Shown here: one piece after another, positions 11,452 through 23,000 of the stretch | Position numbering within the stretch: the first letter of the stretch is position 1 | Layout of the letters: each line of letters opens with the position of its first letter | DNA from: Bolinopsis microptera | Lineage: Eukaryota; Ctenophora; Tentaculata; Lobata; Bolinopsidae | Direction: 5' to 3' | Assembly (NCBI RefSeq): GCF_026151205.1 | Contig: NC_087082.1 | Coordinates: forward strand, 310,001 to 374,000 | Length of the DNA stretch: 64,000 nucleotides | The notes under the pieces: generated by a model | What the model was told of the DNA's origin: nothing | The model's database searches: none | The model's input: the letters and a program-made list of their open reading frames with translations, nothing else | Program-made: the position numbers and the translations under genes

Positions 11452-12404
11452 GAGGGGGAGGAGGGAGAGAGGGGGAGGAGGGAGAGAGGGGGGAGGGAGA
11501 GAGGGGGAGGAGGGAGAGAGGGGGAGAGGGAGAGAGGGGGGAGGGAGAGAGGGGGAGAGGGAGAGAGGGGGGAGAGAGGGGGGAGGGAGAGAGGGGAGAG
11601 GGAGAGAGGGGGAGAGGGAGAGAGGGGGAGAGGGAGAGAGGGGGAGAGGGGGAGAGGGAGAGAGGGAGAGAGGGGGAGAGGGAGAGAGGGAGAGAGGGAG
11701 AGAGGGGGGAGGGAGAGAGGGGGAGAGGGAGAGAGGGGGAGGGAGAGAGGGGGAGAGGGAGAGAGGGGGGAGGGAGAGAGGGAGAGAGGGAGAGAGGGGG
11801 GAGAGAGGGGGGAGGGAGAGAGGGGAGAGGGAGAGAGGGGGAGAGGGAGAGAGGGAGAGAGGGAGAGAGGGGGAGAGGGAGAGAGGGGGAGAGGGAGAGA
11901 GGGAGAGAGGGAGAGAGGGGGGAGGGAGAGAGGGAGAGAGGGAGAGAGGGGGGAGGGAGAGAGGGAGAGAGGGGGGAGGGAGAGAGGGGGAGAGGGAGAG
12001 AGGGGGGAGGGAGAGAGGGGGGGAGGGAGAGAGGGGGAGGAGGGAGAGAGGGGGAGAGGGAGAGAGGGGGAGAGGGAGAGAGGGGGAGGGAGAGAGGGGG
12101 AGAGGGAGAGAGGGGGAGGAGGGAGAGAGGGGAGAGGGAGAGAGGGGGAGAGGGAGAGAGGGGGAGAGGGAGAGAGGGGGAGGAGGGAGAGAGGGGGAGA
12201 GGGAGAGATGGGGAGGAGGGAGAGAGGGGGAGAGGGAGAGAGGGGGAGGAGGGAGAGAGGGGGGAGGGAGAGAGGGGGAGAGGGAGAGAGGGGGAGGAGG
12301 GAGAGAGGGGAGAGGGAGAGAGGGGAGAGGGAGAGAGGGGGAGAGGGAGAGAGGGGGAGGAGGGAGAGAGGGGGAGGAGAGAGAGAGGGGGGAGGGAGAG
12401 AGGG
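11452..12404. repeat. Purine-only tract, 950 bp
   Basis: About 950 bases almost entirely of G and A (GGGAGA, GGGGGAGA, GGGGGGAGG modules; single T at about 12209). Long frames on both strands here (GER/GRE repeats on plus, SLPLSP repeats on minus) are artefacts of base composition. Confidence 0.9.
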
Positions 12405-12747
12405 CTGAAGTGATGATCTACAAATGTACGCATGACGCTGGATGATTGTGGTGGCCCTTTTATTTGAGAGGTTAAATACAAAATTCACAATGATCTTTGG
12501 AGGATACAAGCTGTGGGATCTTGACACGGCACTACAAAAGAGTTACGTAAGGGATATTTTTGGATTTATCAGCTGATGGAGTATGACGGTCTGGTCGTAA
12601 TGGTTATAAATAATAGTACATTGTATTGACTGTTGTGGAATGGAGGATGTTGTTTTCTTGTTAGAGGACTTAAACGACTGTTTAATACACACGATGTGAA
12701 TAATATAGATGGAAAGTTTTAGTTATATTGAATACTTTCATGTAACT
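12405..12747. other. Unassigned sequence
   Basis: Unique-looking sequence between the purine tract and the mariner element. I see no gene. Confidence 0.35.
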
Positions 12748-13019
12748 TTGGGTGGGCCAAAAGTCAGTGTGCAAACGTTGGCCTTAATAAATAATAGCTC
12801 TGTCACTGAGTGCCCAATTGAAATAATTCTTTCTGGTATTATATGACTTACTATTACCACTGGTTCGAGGAATTTGTCGAATCGAAAAATATTCGTGTTC
12901 ATTTTTTTTCAAATGAATGTTAATTTTTGCATTTATTTGATAGTTTGGATATAATATAATAGTCAGATCGAGCTAAATTTTATTGAATTGTGTTTGGCCA
13001 TTCGAATAACGTTTGTCCT

Positions 13020-13190
13020 GAAAAAAATTAGAGTTGCAGCTTTTCAGATGACCGTAGTCTGGACTACGAGGTGGCCAAGGTTCAGCTAGTCCTTCGCCGA
13101 TAGTTCTGTTATTAAATTTGGAAGTTATGAGTTATTGGAAGTTATGAGGACGAGCACTGTCCTGAACGGGTCTGTCTGGCATTTCTGATC
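13020..13190 (-). pseudogene. Mariner transposase fragment
   Basis: On the minus strand one frame reads PDRPVQDSARPHN, then after a short disrupted stretch TIGEGLAEPWPPRSPDY. In mariner/IS630 transposases the blocks QDxAxPH and WPPRSPDLxPxD carry the second and third catalytic acidic residues and lie close together. Here a stop and a short direct repeat (GGAAGTTATGAG twice) break the frame, and the rest of the transposase is missing. The orientation agrees with the terminal repeats of the surrounding element. Transposition would have cut and pasted the DNA at TA sites; this copy is dead. Confidence 0.6.
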
Positions 13191-13229
13191 AAACCAGGGG
13201 GAAAATAGGAGTTTCTTGTGTCTTGTTGT

Positions 13230-13440
13230 TAGTATGAAGTCGGAGTCCTTCAGCTGGTGAAGTATCCGGATCTGTAGAGATGTTCCAGTGGAGTGCGCTT
13301 AGTATGTAGTCGGAGTCCTTCAGCTGGTGAAGTATCCGGATCTGTAGAGATGTTCCAGTGGAGTGCGCTTAGTATGTAGTCGGAGTCCTTCAGCTGGTGA
13401 AGTATCCGGATCTGTAGAGATGTTCCAGTGGAGTGCGCTG
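13230..13440. repeat. 70 bp repeat, three copies inside the mariner element
   Basis: Three near-identical copies starting AGTATGTAGTCGGAGTCCTT with a 70 bp period lie within the mariner copy. They account for the minus-strand frame at 13250-13471. Confidence 0.9.
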
Positions 13441-14245
13441 CAAGTTGGTCGTACAGAAGAACGGAGGCCATATTGAGAATTATCTGTAGATTTATTGTTG
13501 TTTATTATTGTGTGCATATTTTAAATAAAGTTATTCTTTTGCGACAGTTATGTTTCACTTCATTTGCCGCCAGGAATTCTCTAATAATTCCTAAATCCTA
13601 AGGTTCAGGTAGCACGCTTAAAGCATGGCATGTACTACGTGATATCAGATTTACAGAGAGGGAATTTTGAAGGTAGCCTAATTAAGGTGTCGTGTCACAT
13701 AATCACCCAATCAATTTTGCTAACAAGATAAACTAAATGCTTGATAACTCATTCATTTCAAATCTGTTTCACATAATTTTTTCATATGCAACATTTAATA
13801 ATCTACCGTCTCTAAACAAAATTAGGCGTCCAGCATGTTCAGAGAGAACAATATAGGGGTTTTAATATTGAATGGACGTGGTCTAAAATATTCGAATTTT
13901 CAAATTTTGGCGACGGCATCCTCGAACAAGAAGGTACAGTATGCTATCTGCAAAGCAAAAGCTCTCAAATATAAAACACGGCGGAGGTATAAGACCAAAC
14001 GTTTGCACACTGACTTTTGGCCCACCCTGTATATTGTACCGTCGTATCACGAAATCAATTCTAATATCAACATGCAAACAGTCTTAAATTATTTATTAAA
14101 CATAAGTTAAATAAACATATCAAACAAATAAATGTTTAAAAGATAATTTGAGACCTCCGCATATTTATAGAGAACTATTAAAATTCAAAAAAAGTTAATG
14201 GGTAAGGATTTTTTTGATTTATCTGCCTGACTGGGCTCTCGCTGT

Positions 14246-15394
14246 CATAGATAAACCAGTAATGTGCATGATATGCGCTGGCATTGATAAACCAGTAATG
14301 TGCATGATATGTGCTGTAATAGATAAACCCGTAATGTGCATGATATGCGCTGTCATAGATAAACCCGTAATGTGCATGATATGTGCTGTAATAGATAAAC
14401 CAGTAATGTGCATGATATGCGCTGTCATAGATAAACCCGTAATGTGCATGATATGCGCTGTCATAGATAAACCAGTAATGTGCATGATATGCGCTGTCAT
14501 AGATAAACCCGTAATGTGCATGATATGTGCTGTCATAGATAAACCCGTAATGTGCATGATATGCGCTGTCATAGATAAACCCGTAATGTGCATGATATGC
14601 GCTGTCATAGATAAACCAGTAATGTGCATGATATGCGCTGTCATAGATAAACCCGTAATGTGCATGATATGTGCTGTCATAGATAAACCCGTAATGTGCA
14701 TGATATGCGCTGTCATAGATAAACCCGTAATGTGCATGATATGCGCTGTCATAGATAAACCCGTAATGTGCATGATATGCGCTGTCATAGATAAACCCGT
14801 AATGTGCATGATATGCGCTGTCATAGATAAACCAGTAATGTGCATGATATGCGCTGTCATAGATAAACCCGTAATGTGCATGATATGCGCTGTCATAGAT
14901 AAACCCGTAATGTGCATGATATGCGCTGTCATAGATAAACCCGTAATGTGCATGATATGCGCTGTCATAGATAAACCCGTAATGTGCATGATATGCGCTG
15001 TCATAGATAAACCCGTAATGTGCATGATATGCGCTGTCATAGATAGACCCGTAATGTGCATGATATGCGCTGTCATAGATAAACCCGTAATGTGCATGAT
15101 ATGCGCTGTCATAGATAAACCCGTAATGTGCATGATATGCGCTGTCATAGATAAACCAGTAATGTGCATGATATGCGCTGTCATAGATAAACCCGTAATG
15201 TGCATGATATGCGCTGTCATAGATAAACCCGTAATGTGCATGATATGCGCTGTCATAGATAAACCCGTAATGTGCATGATATGCGCTGTCATAGATAAAC
15301 CAGTAATGTGCATGATATGCGCTGTCATAGATAAACCAGTAATGTGCATGATATGCGCTGTCATAGATAAACCCGTAATGTGCATGATATGTGC
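14246..15394. repeat. 36 bp minisatellite, about 32 copies
   Basis: The unit contains GTCATAGATAAACCCGTAAT and GTGCATGATATGCGCT. Copies differ mainly at CCCGTAATG versus CCAGTAATG and at TGCGCT versus TGTGCT. The 36 bp length keeps long frames open on both strands (VIDKPVMCMICA on plus, AHIMHITGLSMT on minus); I do not regard these as genes. Confidence 0.95.
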
Positions 15395-16313
15395 AATATG
15401 AAATAGTCTAGCTGTTCTTACAGCCAATTCAAACAAATTTATAAAAACAATAATGATGTTCACGCGGTGTGAAGACTATAGAAGGAAAATAGAATTTGAT
15501 AATTTGGCAGAAACAAAGAGAGGGTATCAAGATAGATATTAAACAAACTCCACGCCATATAAGTGGAAGTATATAAAGAAATCAGTTAACTTGTCAGCTT
15601 TTAAAGGATCTGGACGGGAGTGTAATTGTCTAATGAAAGAGCTACTCTAGTAGGGTATACTACTCTGATGTCAAGGTATGAATCTGGTGACGGTAATGAC
15701 TGCTAAGCGGAGCGAGGTCCTCTGATCGACTACCCTGACAACTGACGTGATCAGACATAAAGATGAGAACCCCGTACAAAAGATCAGATGAGTGGTGTAC
15801 AAAACTGAAATAAATTAAGTGCAAGAACTGACGAATCACCAGCCTTTATTCTATATATATATCTTTATTCTGATCAAGTTTTAAAAACCAACCAATCTGA
15901 CAGCTGCGTTTAAAGACAGGAGTATAATAGATGTGGTTCAAAGCTGCGGATAACAAAACAATGTCCTAGTCACATGACGGCGAACAACCAATGAGAATTC
16001 AGTATTTGGCCCATGTGAATTGTGTCACCAACTAGCCGATGAGAGAGCAGTACGAGTGTCACGTAGCCAGGGGGGGGGGGGGGGGGGGCTAGGGGGAGTG
16101 TCACTGTCCTATGAGATTGGTCTAATTATCATATCCTTTAAATCGGGGAGGGACAAGGTATTATTATGTATATTATTATTATATAGTTTTAATTAATGAG
16201 GCATAAAATGTAAGGTTCACTACGTTAAAGAGAATGTTTTATTTTTAACCTTATCGTATACACTACTACTCTAGTAGCAGGGTGTAGTTGAGTGTACACT
16301 ACAAGGTTATTAT
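15395..16313. other. Unassigned sequence with a G-run
   Basis: No gene or transposon end is recognised. A run of about 18 G occurs at 16071-16089. Confidence 0.35.
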
Positions 16314-16513
16314 CAAGTAATATGTCTGGACCCCCCCCCCCCAAGTAATATGTCTGGACCCCCCCCCCCCCCCAAGTAATATGTCTGGACCCCCCCCCCC
16401 CCCCCCAAGTAATATGTCTGGACCCCCCCCCCCAAGTAATATGTCTGGACCCCCCCCCCCCCACCCCCCAAGTAATATGTCTGGACCCCCCCCCCTCCAA
16501 GTAATATGTCTGG
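16314..16513. repeat. Poly-C plus AAGTAATATGTCTGGA array
   Basis: Seven copies of AAGTAATATGTCTGGA are separated by C-runs of 8-16 bases. The core is constant and only the homopolymer length varies, as in the 44.9-45.6 kb array. It is not a CRISPR, because the variable parts are homopolymers. Confidence 0.95.
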
Positions 16514-17045
16514 ATGAACTCAACCGAAATGAGAGCGATACTAAACTAGACCAAACTAAAACAAACATTTTCAAAAATTTGCCAAACTGCGCCAGAACGT
16601 GGATCATCCCAAAGACAAAAGTGGAGAGTGCGATATGATAACTTGTTAGAGTGCGATATGATAACTTATATGATATAATCTATGATAACTATTATGAGTG
16701 CGTGAGTGGCTAATAACTCATGTTATAACGGCTGGAATATGCAGCTGTGTCAATACGTTAAATGTTACGCTCATCTCACGTTATGTTATGTTATGTAAAT
16801 ATGTGACTGTGAGAGTGGTGGTTTCATGTGGTCTTAATGTCGTGCATTTTTATATTCTAAATACTTGCATAATACTTAAATACTACTCAATGTTCTTATA
16901 ACAAGTTGAGCCTGACGCAGATTTTGATAACAAAATTGAATTCTGTTTTCGTGAAACAGAAGGCGACTTTCACTAGTTGAAAAACATTGAGAAAATGAGA
17001 AAACGATAATGTTCTATAAATATTGTACTATTGAAACCAGCATCA
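16514..17045. other. Unassigned AT-rich sequence
   Basis: A short direct duplication (GAGTGCGATATGATAACTT at about 16625 and 16649) and ATGTT repeats near 16780 are visible. No gene is recognised. Confidence 0.35.
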
Positions 17046-17049
17046 AGGC

Positions 17050-20000
17050 CAGGGTGACTTACCAGGGTAGTAGGGTGACTTACCAGGGTAGTAAGGTGAC
17101 TTACCAGGGTGACTTACCAGGGTAGTAGGGTGACTTACCAGGGTAGTAGGGTGACTTACCAGGGTAGTAGGGTGACTTACCAGGGTGACTTACCAGGGTA
17201 GTAGGGTGACTTACCAGGGTGACTTACCAGGGTAGTAGGGTGACTTACCAGGGTAGTAGGGTGACTTACCAGGGTAGTAGGGTGACTAACCAGGGTAGTA
17301 GGGTGACTTACCAGGGTAGTAGGGTGACTTACCAGGGTAATAGGGTGACTAACCAGGGTAGTAGGGTGACTTACCAGGGTAGTAGGGTGACTTACCAGGG
17401 AGTAGGGTGACTTACCAGGGTAGTAGGGTGACTTAACAGGAGGTCAGTAGGGTGACTTACCAGGGTAGTAGGGTGACTTACCAGGGTAGTAGGGTGACTT
17501 ACCAGGGTAGTAGGGTGACTTACCAGGGTAGTAGGGTGACTTACCAGGGTAGTAGGGTGACTTACCAGGGTAGTAGGGTGACTTACCAGGGTAGTAGGGT
17601 GACTTACCAGGGTAGTAGGGTGACTTACCAGGGTAGTAGGGTGACTTACCAGGGTAGTAGGGTGACTTACCAGGGTAGCAGGGTGACTTACCATGGTAGT
17701 TGGGTGACTTACCAGGGTGACTTACCAGGGTAGTAGGGTGACTTACCAGGGTAGTAGGGTGACTTACCCAGGGTAGTAGGGTGACTTACCAGGGTAGTAG
17801 GGTGACTTACCAGGGTAGTAGGGTGACTTACCAGGGTGACTTACCAGGGTAGTAGGGTGACTTACCAGGGTAGTAGGGTGACTTACCAGGGTAGTATGGT
17901 TACTTACCAGGGTAGTAGGGTGACTTACCAGGGTAGTAGGGTGACTTACCAGGGTAGTAGGGTGACTTACCAGGGTAGTAGGGTGACTTACCAGGGTAGT
18001 AGGGTAACTTACCAGGGTAGTAGGGTGACTTACCAGGGTAGTAGGGTGACTTACCAGGGTAGTAGGGTGACTTACCAGGGGTAATAGGATGACTTACCAG
18101 GGTAGTAGGGTGACTTACCAGGGTGACTTACCAGGGTGACTTACCATGGTAGTAGGGTGACTTACCAGGGTAGTAGGGTGACTTACCAGGGTAGTAGGGT
18201 GACTTACCAGGGTAGTAGGGTGACTTACCAGGGTAGTAGGGTGACTTACCAGGGTAGTAGGGTGACTTACCAGGGTAGTAGGGTGACTTACCAGGGTAGT
18301 AGGGTAACTTACCAGGGTAGTAGGGTGACTTACCAGGGTAGTAGGGTGACTTACCAGGGTAGTAGGGTGACTTACCAGGTTAGTAGGGTGACTTACCAGG
18401 GTAGTAGGGTGACTTACCAGGGTAGTAGGGTGACTTACCAGGGTAGTAGGGTGACTTACCAGGGTAGTAGGGTGACTTACCAGGGTAGTAGGGTGACTTA
18501 CCAGGGTAGTAGGGTGACTTACCAGGGTAGTAGGGTGACTTACCAGGGTAGTAGGGTGACTTACCAGGGTAGTAGGGTGACTAACCAGGGTAGTAGGGTG
18601 ACTTACCAGGGTAGTAGGGTGACTTACCAGGGTAGTAGGGTGACTTACCAGGGTAGTAGGGTGACTTACCAGGGTAGTAGGGTGACTTACCAGGGTAGTA
18701 GGGTGACTTACCAGGGTAGCAGGGTGACTTACCAGGGTAGTAGGGTGACTAACCAGGGTAGTAGGGTGACTTACCATGGTAGTAGGGTGACTTACCAGGG
18801 TGACTTACCAGGGTAGTAGGGTGACTTACCAGGGTAGTAGGGTGACTTACCAGGGTAGTAGGGTGACTTACCAGGGTAGTAGGGTGACTTACCAGGGTAG
18901 TAGGGTGACTTACCAGGGTGACTTACCAGGGTAGTAGGGTGACTTACCAGGGTAGTAGGGTGACTTACCAGGGTAGTATGGTTACTTACCAGGGTAGTAG
19001 GGTGACTTACCAGGGTAGTAGGGTGACTAACCAGGGTAGTAGGGTGACTTACCAGGGTAGTAGGGTGACTTACCAGGGTAGTAGGGTAACTTACCAGGGT
19101 AGTAGGGTGACTTACCAGGGTAGTAGGGTGACTTACCAGGGTAGTAGGGTGACTTACCAGGGTAATAGGATGACTTACCAGGGTAGTAGGGTGACTTACC
19201 AGGGTGACTTACCAGGGTGACTTACCATGGTAGTAGGGTGACTTACCAGGGTAGTAGGGTGACTTACCAGGGTAGTAGGGTGACTTACCAGGGTAGTAGG
19301 GTGACTTACCAGGGTAGTAGGGTGACTTACCAGGGTAGTAGGGTGACTTACCAGGGTAGTAGGTGACTTACCAGGGTAGTAGGGGTAACTTACCAGGGTA
19401 GTAGGGTGACTTACCAGGGTAGTAGGGTGACTTACCAGGGTAGTAGGGTGACTTAACCAGGTTAGTAGGGTGACTTACCAGGGTAGTAGGGTGACTTACC
19501 AGTGTAGTAGGGTGACTTACCAGGGTAGTAGGGTGACTTACCAGGGTTGTAGGGTGACTTACCAGGGTAGTAGGTGACTTACCAGGGTAGTAGGGTGACT
19601 TACCAGGGTAGTAGGGTGGACTCTCCCAGGGTAGTAAGGTGACTTACCAGGGTAGTAGGGTGACTTACCAGGGTAGAAGGGTGACTTATCAGGGTGACTT
19701 ACCCAGGGTAGTAGGGTGACTTACCAGGGTGACTTACCAGGGTAGTAGGGTGACTTACCAGGGTGACTTACCAGGGTAGTAGGGTGACTTACCAGGGTAG
19801 TAGGGTGACTTACCAGGGTAGTAAGGTTACTTACCAGGGTAGTAAGGTTACTTACCAGGGTAGTGGTTCCCAGGGTATGGGTGACTTACCAGGGTGTGGG
19901 GCTTACCAGGGTGACTTCCAGGGTGTAGGGGTTTTTCCAGGGGATTACCAGGGAGTAGGGTGCTTACCAGGGTGTTCCGGGGTAGGGGGTGACTTCCAGG

Positions 20001-23000
20001 GGCTTACCGGGGTTTTGGGTGACTTCCGGGGGTCTTCCCCAGGGGGTAGGGGATTTACCAGGGTAATTACCGGTTTTAGTAGGGTGACTTACCAGGGAGA
20101 GGTTTATTTCCCCAGGGGGACTTACCGGGTGTAGGGGACTTACCAGGGGCTTACCAGGGAGTAAGGTGACTTACCGGGTGACTTCCAGGGTGCTTCCCGG
20201 GGTTGAGGGTGACTTCCCCGGGGTGACTTCCCAGGGTAGGGGGTGACACCGGGGAGTTGGTTTTTTCCAGGGTGACTTACCGGGTAGTATGGTTCTTTAC
20301 CGGGTAGGGGGGTGACTTACCAGGGTAGTGGGGTGACTAACCGGGGTGTAGGGTGACTTCCGGGTTTAGTGGGGACTTACCATGGTAGTTGGTTACTTAC
20401 CAGGGTAGTAGGGATCCAGGTAGTAGGTGACTTCCCGGGTGTAGGGTGATTTCCCCAGGGAATGGGGGATTCCCAGGGTGACTTCCCGGGGGTAGTGGTT
20501 GATTTCAGGGTAGTATGGTTACTTCCAGGGTAGAGGGTGATTTCCCAGGTTAATTACCCAGGGTTTTGGGTCTTACGGGGGTGGTGGGTGATTTTCCAGG
20601 GTAGTAGGGTGATTCCCCGGGTATATGGTTACTTCCCAGGGTAATGGGGTGATTCCCCCGGGGAGGTACTTACCGGGGGTAGTGGGTGACTTCCCCGGGT
20701 AGTAGGGTGATTTCCGGGGTATAGGGGGTTTAACCAGGTATTTGGGTGACACCAGGTATAGGGTGACTTCCGGGGTAGAGGGGACTTCCCGGGGTATTTG
20801 GGGGCAACCGGGAAGTGGGTGACTTCCAGGGTAGTGGGGGACTCCAGGGTAGTGGGGACTTCCGGGTATGGGGGACTCCCAGGGTGAGGGTATTTCCGGT
20901 TGGGGCTTACCAGGGGAGTAGGGGACCCAGGTAATGGGGTGAAACCCAGGGTATTTGGGGGACTTCCAGGGTATAGGGGACTTACCGGGTGAGGGTGACT
21001 ACCGGGTGTGGGTGACTTACCAGGGTTAGGGGATTTCCCGGGGTAGGGGGATTTACCGGGGAAGTAGGGGACTTCCGGGGTGTGGTGATTTTCCAGGGTA
21101 GTAGGGTGATTACCAGGGTAATAGGGTGACTAACCGGGTATAGGGGACTTACCAAGGGTAGTAGGGGAAATTCCCCTGGTAGGGTTACTTCCGGGGAAGG
21201 GTGACTTACCGGGGAGTAGGGTACTTACCGGGAGAGGGTGATTTTCCGGTAATTGGGGGGGCCCCCGGGTGACTAGGGGGGTTGGGTTTGTTACCGGGGT
21301 AGAGGTTCTTCCGGGATTGGGGACTTACCAGGTTGTTCCCGGGGGAGGGGGGACTTTACCAGGGGGTGGGGACACCGGGTAGAGGGTGACTTTCCCGGGG
21401 TAGGAACCAGGGTAGTGGAGACTTCCGGGGTAGTGGGTAAAATCCCCGGGAGTGGGTGACAACCCCGGGTATAGGGGACTTACCAGGGTAGGGGTGACTT
21501 ACCAGGGTAGGGGTGCTCCCCGGGAGGGGGTGACTTCCAGGGTAGAGGGTGCTTACCGGGGTATTGGGGATTTACCGGTTGGGTGTTTAAACCAGGGTAT
21601 AGGGTGACTTACCGGGTATGGGTGACCCCCAGGGTCCGGTGACTTACCGGGTGTAGGGGACTTACCGGGTAGAAGGGTGACTTACCGGGGTATAGGGTGT
21701 TCCAGGGAGTGGGTGATTACCAGGGTAGGGGTGACTTACCGGGTGGGTGCACCAGGTAGTAGGGGACTTCCCCGGGTAGTAGGGTCAAACCCAGGGTAGT
21801 GGGGACTTACCAGGGTAGAGGGTGACTTCCGGGAGTAGGGATTTACCGGGGTGTAGGGTGACTTACCAGGGAAATGGGGCCCTTCCCCCGGGTGTAAGGT
21901 TACTTACCGGGTAGGAAGGGGGACTTTACCGGGAAAGTGGGGGTGTTTTCCCGGGGTAGGGTGCCAAAACCGGGTAGTAGGGGGACTTACCGGGTGAGGG
22001 TGACTTACAGGGTATGGGGAAAACCCCAGGGTAGTGGGTGATTCGGGGTATGGTGACTTCCCAGGGTGGTGGTAAATTCCCCGGGTGAAGGGTGACTTAC
22101 CAGGGGTAGTAGGGTGACTTACCAGGGTAGTAGGGTGACTTACCAGGGTAGTAGGGTGACTTACCAGGGTAGTAGGGTGATTACCAGGTAGATAGGGGTG
22201 ACTTACCAGGGACTTACCGGGGAAGTAGGTTGACTTACCAGGGTAGTAGGGTGACTTACCAGGGTAGTAGGGTGACTGACCAGGTGACTTACCAGGGTAG
22301 TAGGGTGACTTACCAGGGTAGTAGGGTGACTTACCAGGGTAGTAGGGTGACTTACCAGGGTAGTAGGGTGACTTACCAGGGTAGTAGAGGTGACTTACCA
22401 GGGTAGTAGGGTGACTTACCAGGGTAGTAGGGTGACTTACCAGGGTAGTAGGGTGACTTACCAGGGTAGTAGGGTGACTTACCAGGGTAGTAGGGTGACT
22501 TACCAGGTTGACTTACCAGGGTAGTAGGGTGACTTACCAGGGTAGTAGGGTGACTTACCAGGGTAGTAGGGTGACTACCAGGGTAGTAGGGTGACTTACC
22601 AGGGTAGTAGGGTGACTTACCAGGGTAGTAGGGTGACTTACCAGGGTAGTAGGGTGACCTTACCAGGGTAGTAGGGTGACTTACCAAGGGTAGGTATAGG
22701 GTGACTTACCAGGGTAGTAGGGTGACTTACCAGGGTAGTAGGGTGACTTACCAGGGTAGTAGGGTGACTTACCGGGTAGTAGGGTGACTTACCAGGGTAG
22801 TAGGGTGACCTACCAGGGTAGTAGGGTGACTTACCAGGGTAGTAGGTGCTTCCCCGGGTAGTGGGGGGATTACCGGGTTGTGGGGATTACCGGGGTAGGG
22901 TGCTTAAAAGGGTAGTGGGTGCCCCCGGGTGGGGGTACAAACCCCAGGGTAACAGGGGCCTTCCATGGTAGTGGGGGACTTACCGGGGATTTCCCAGGAA

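Larger units (their letters stand above)
12748..14029. mobile_element. Decayed mariner-like transposon, copy 1
   Basis: The ends are inverted repeats: GGGTGGGCCAAAAGTCAGTG at 12750 and its reverse complement ending CCCACCCTG at 14029. The right end is followed by TA, the mariner target. Inner sequences match the shorter copy at 48.2 kb (GAGGAATTTGTCGAATCGAA at about 12866). It contains a transposase remnant on the minus strand and a 70 bp repeat. TGGGCCAAAAGT-type ends are characteristic of Tc1/mariner elements. Confidence 0.75.

Noticed and set aside
10475-12527. Very long minus and plus frames rich in S/L/P or G/E/R
   Set aside because: They arise from purine-only and 13 bp repeats whose composition avoids stops; several overlap in different frames of the same DNA.
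14214-15463. 395-codon and 414-codon frames on opposite strands
   Set aside because: Explained by a stop-free 36 bp unit; no domain, start context or splice signal supports a gene.
17219-19220. VTYQGSR and TTLVSHP repeat proteins
   Set aside because: Produced by the 21 bp period of the array on both strands.
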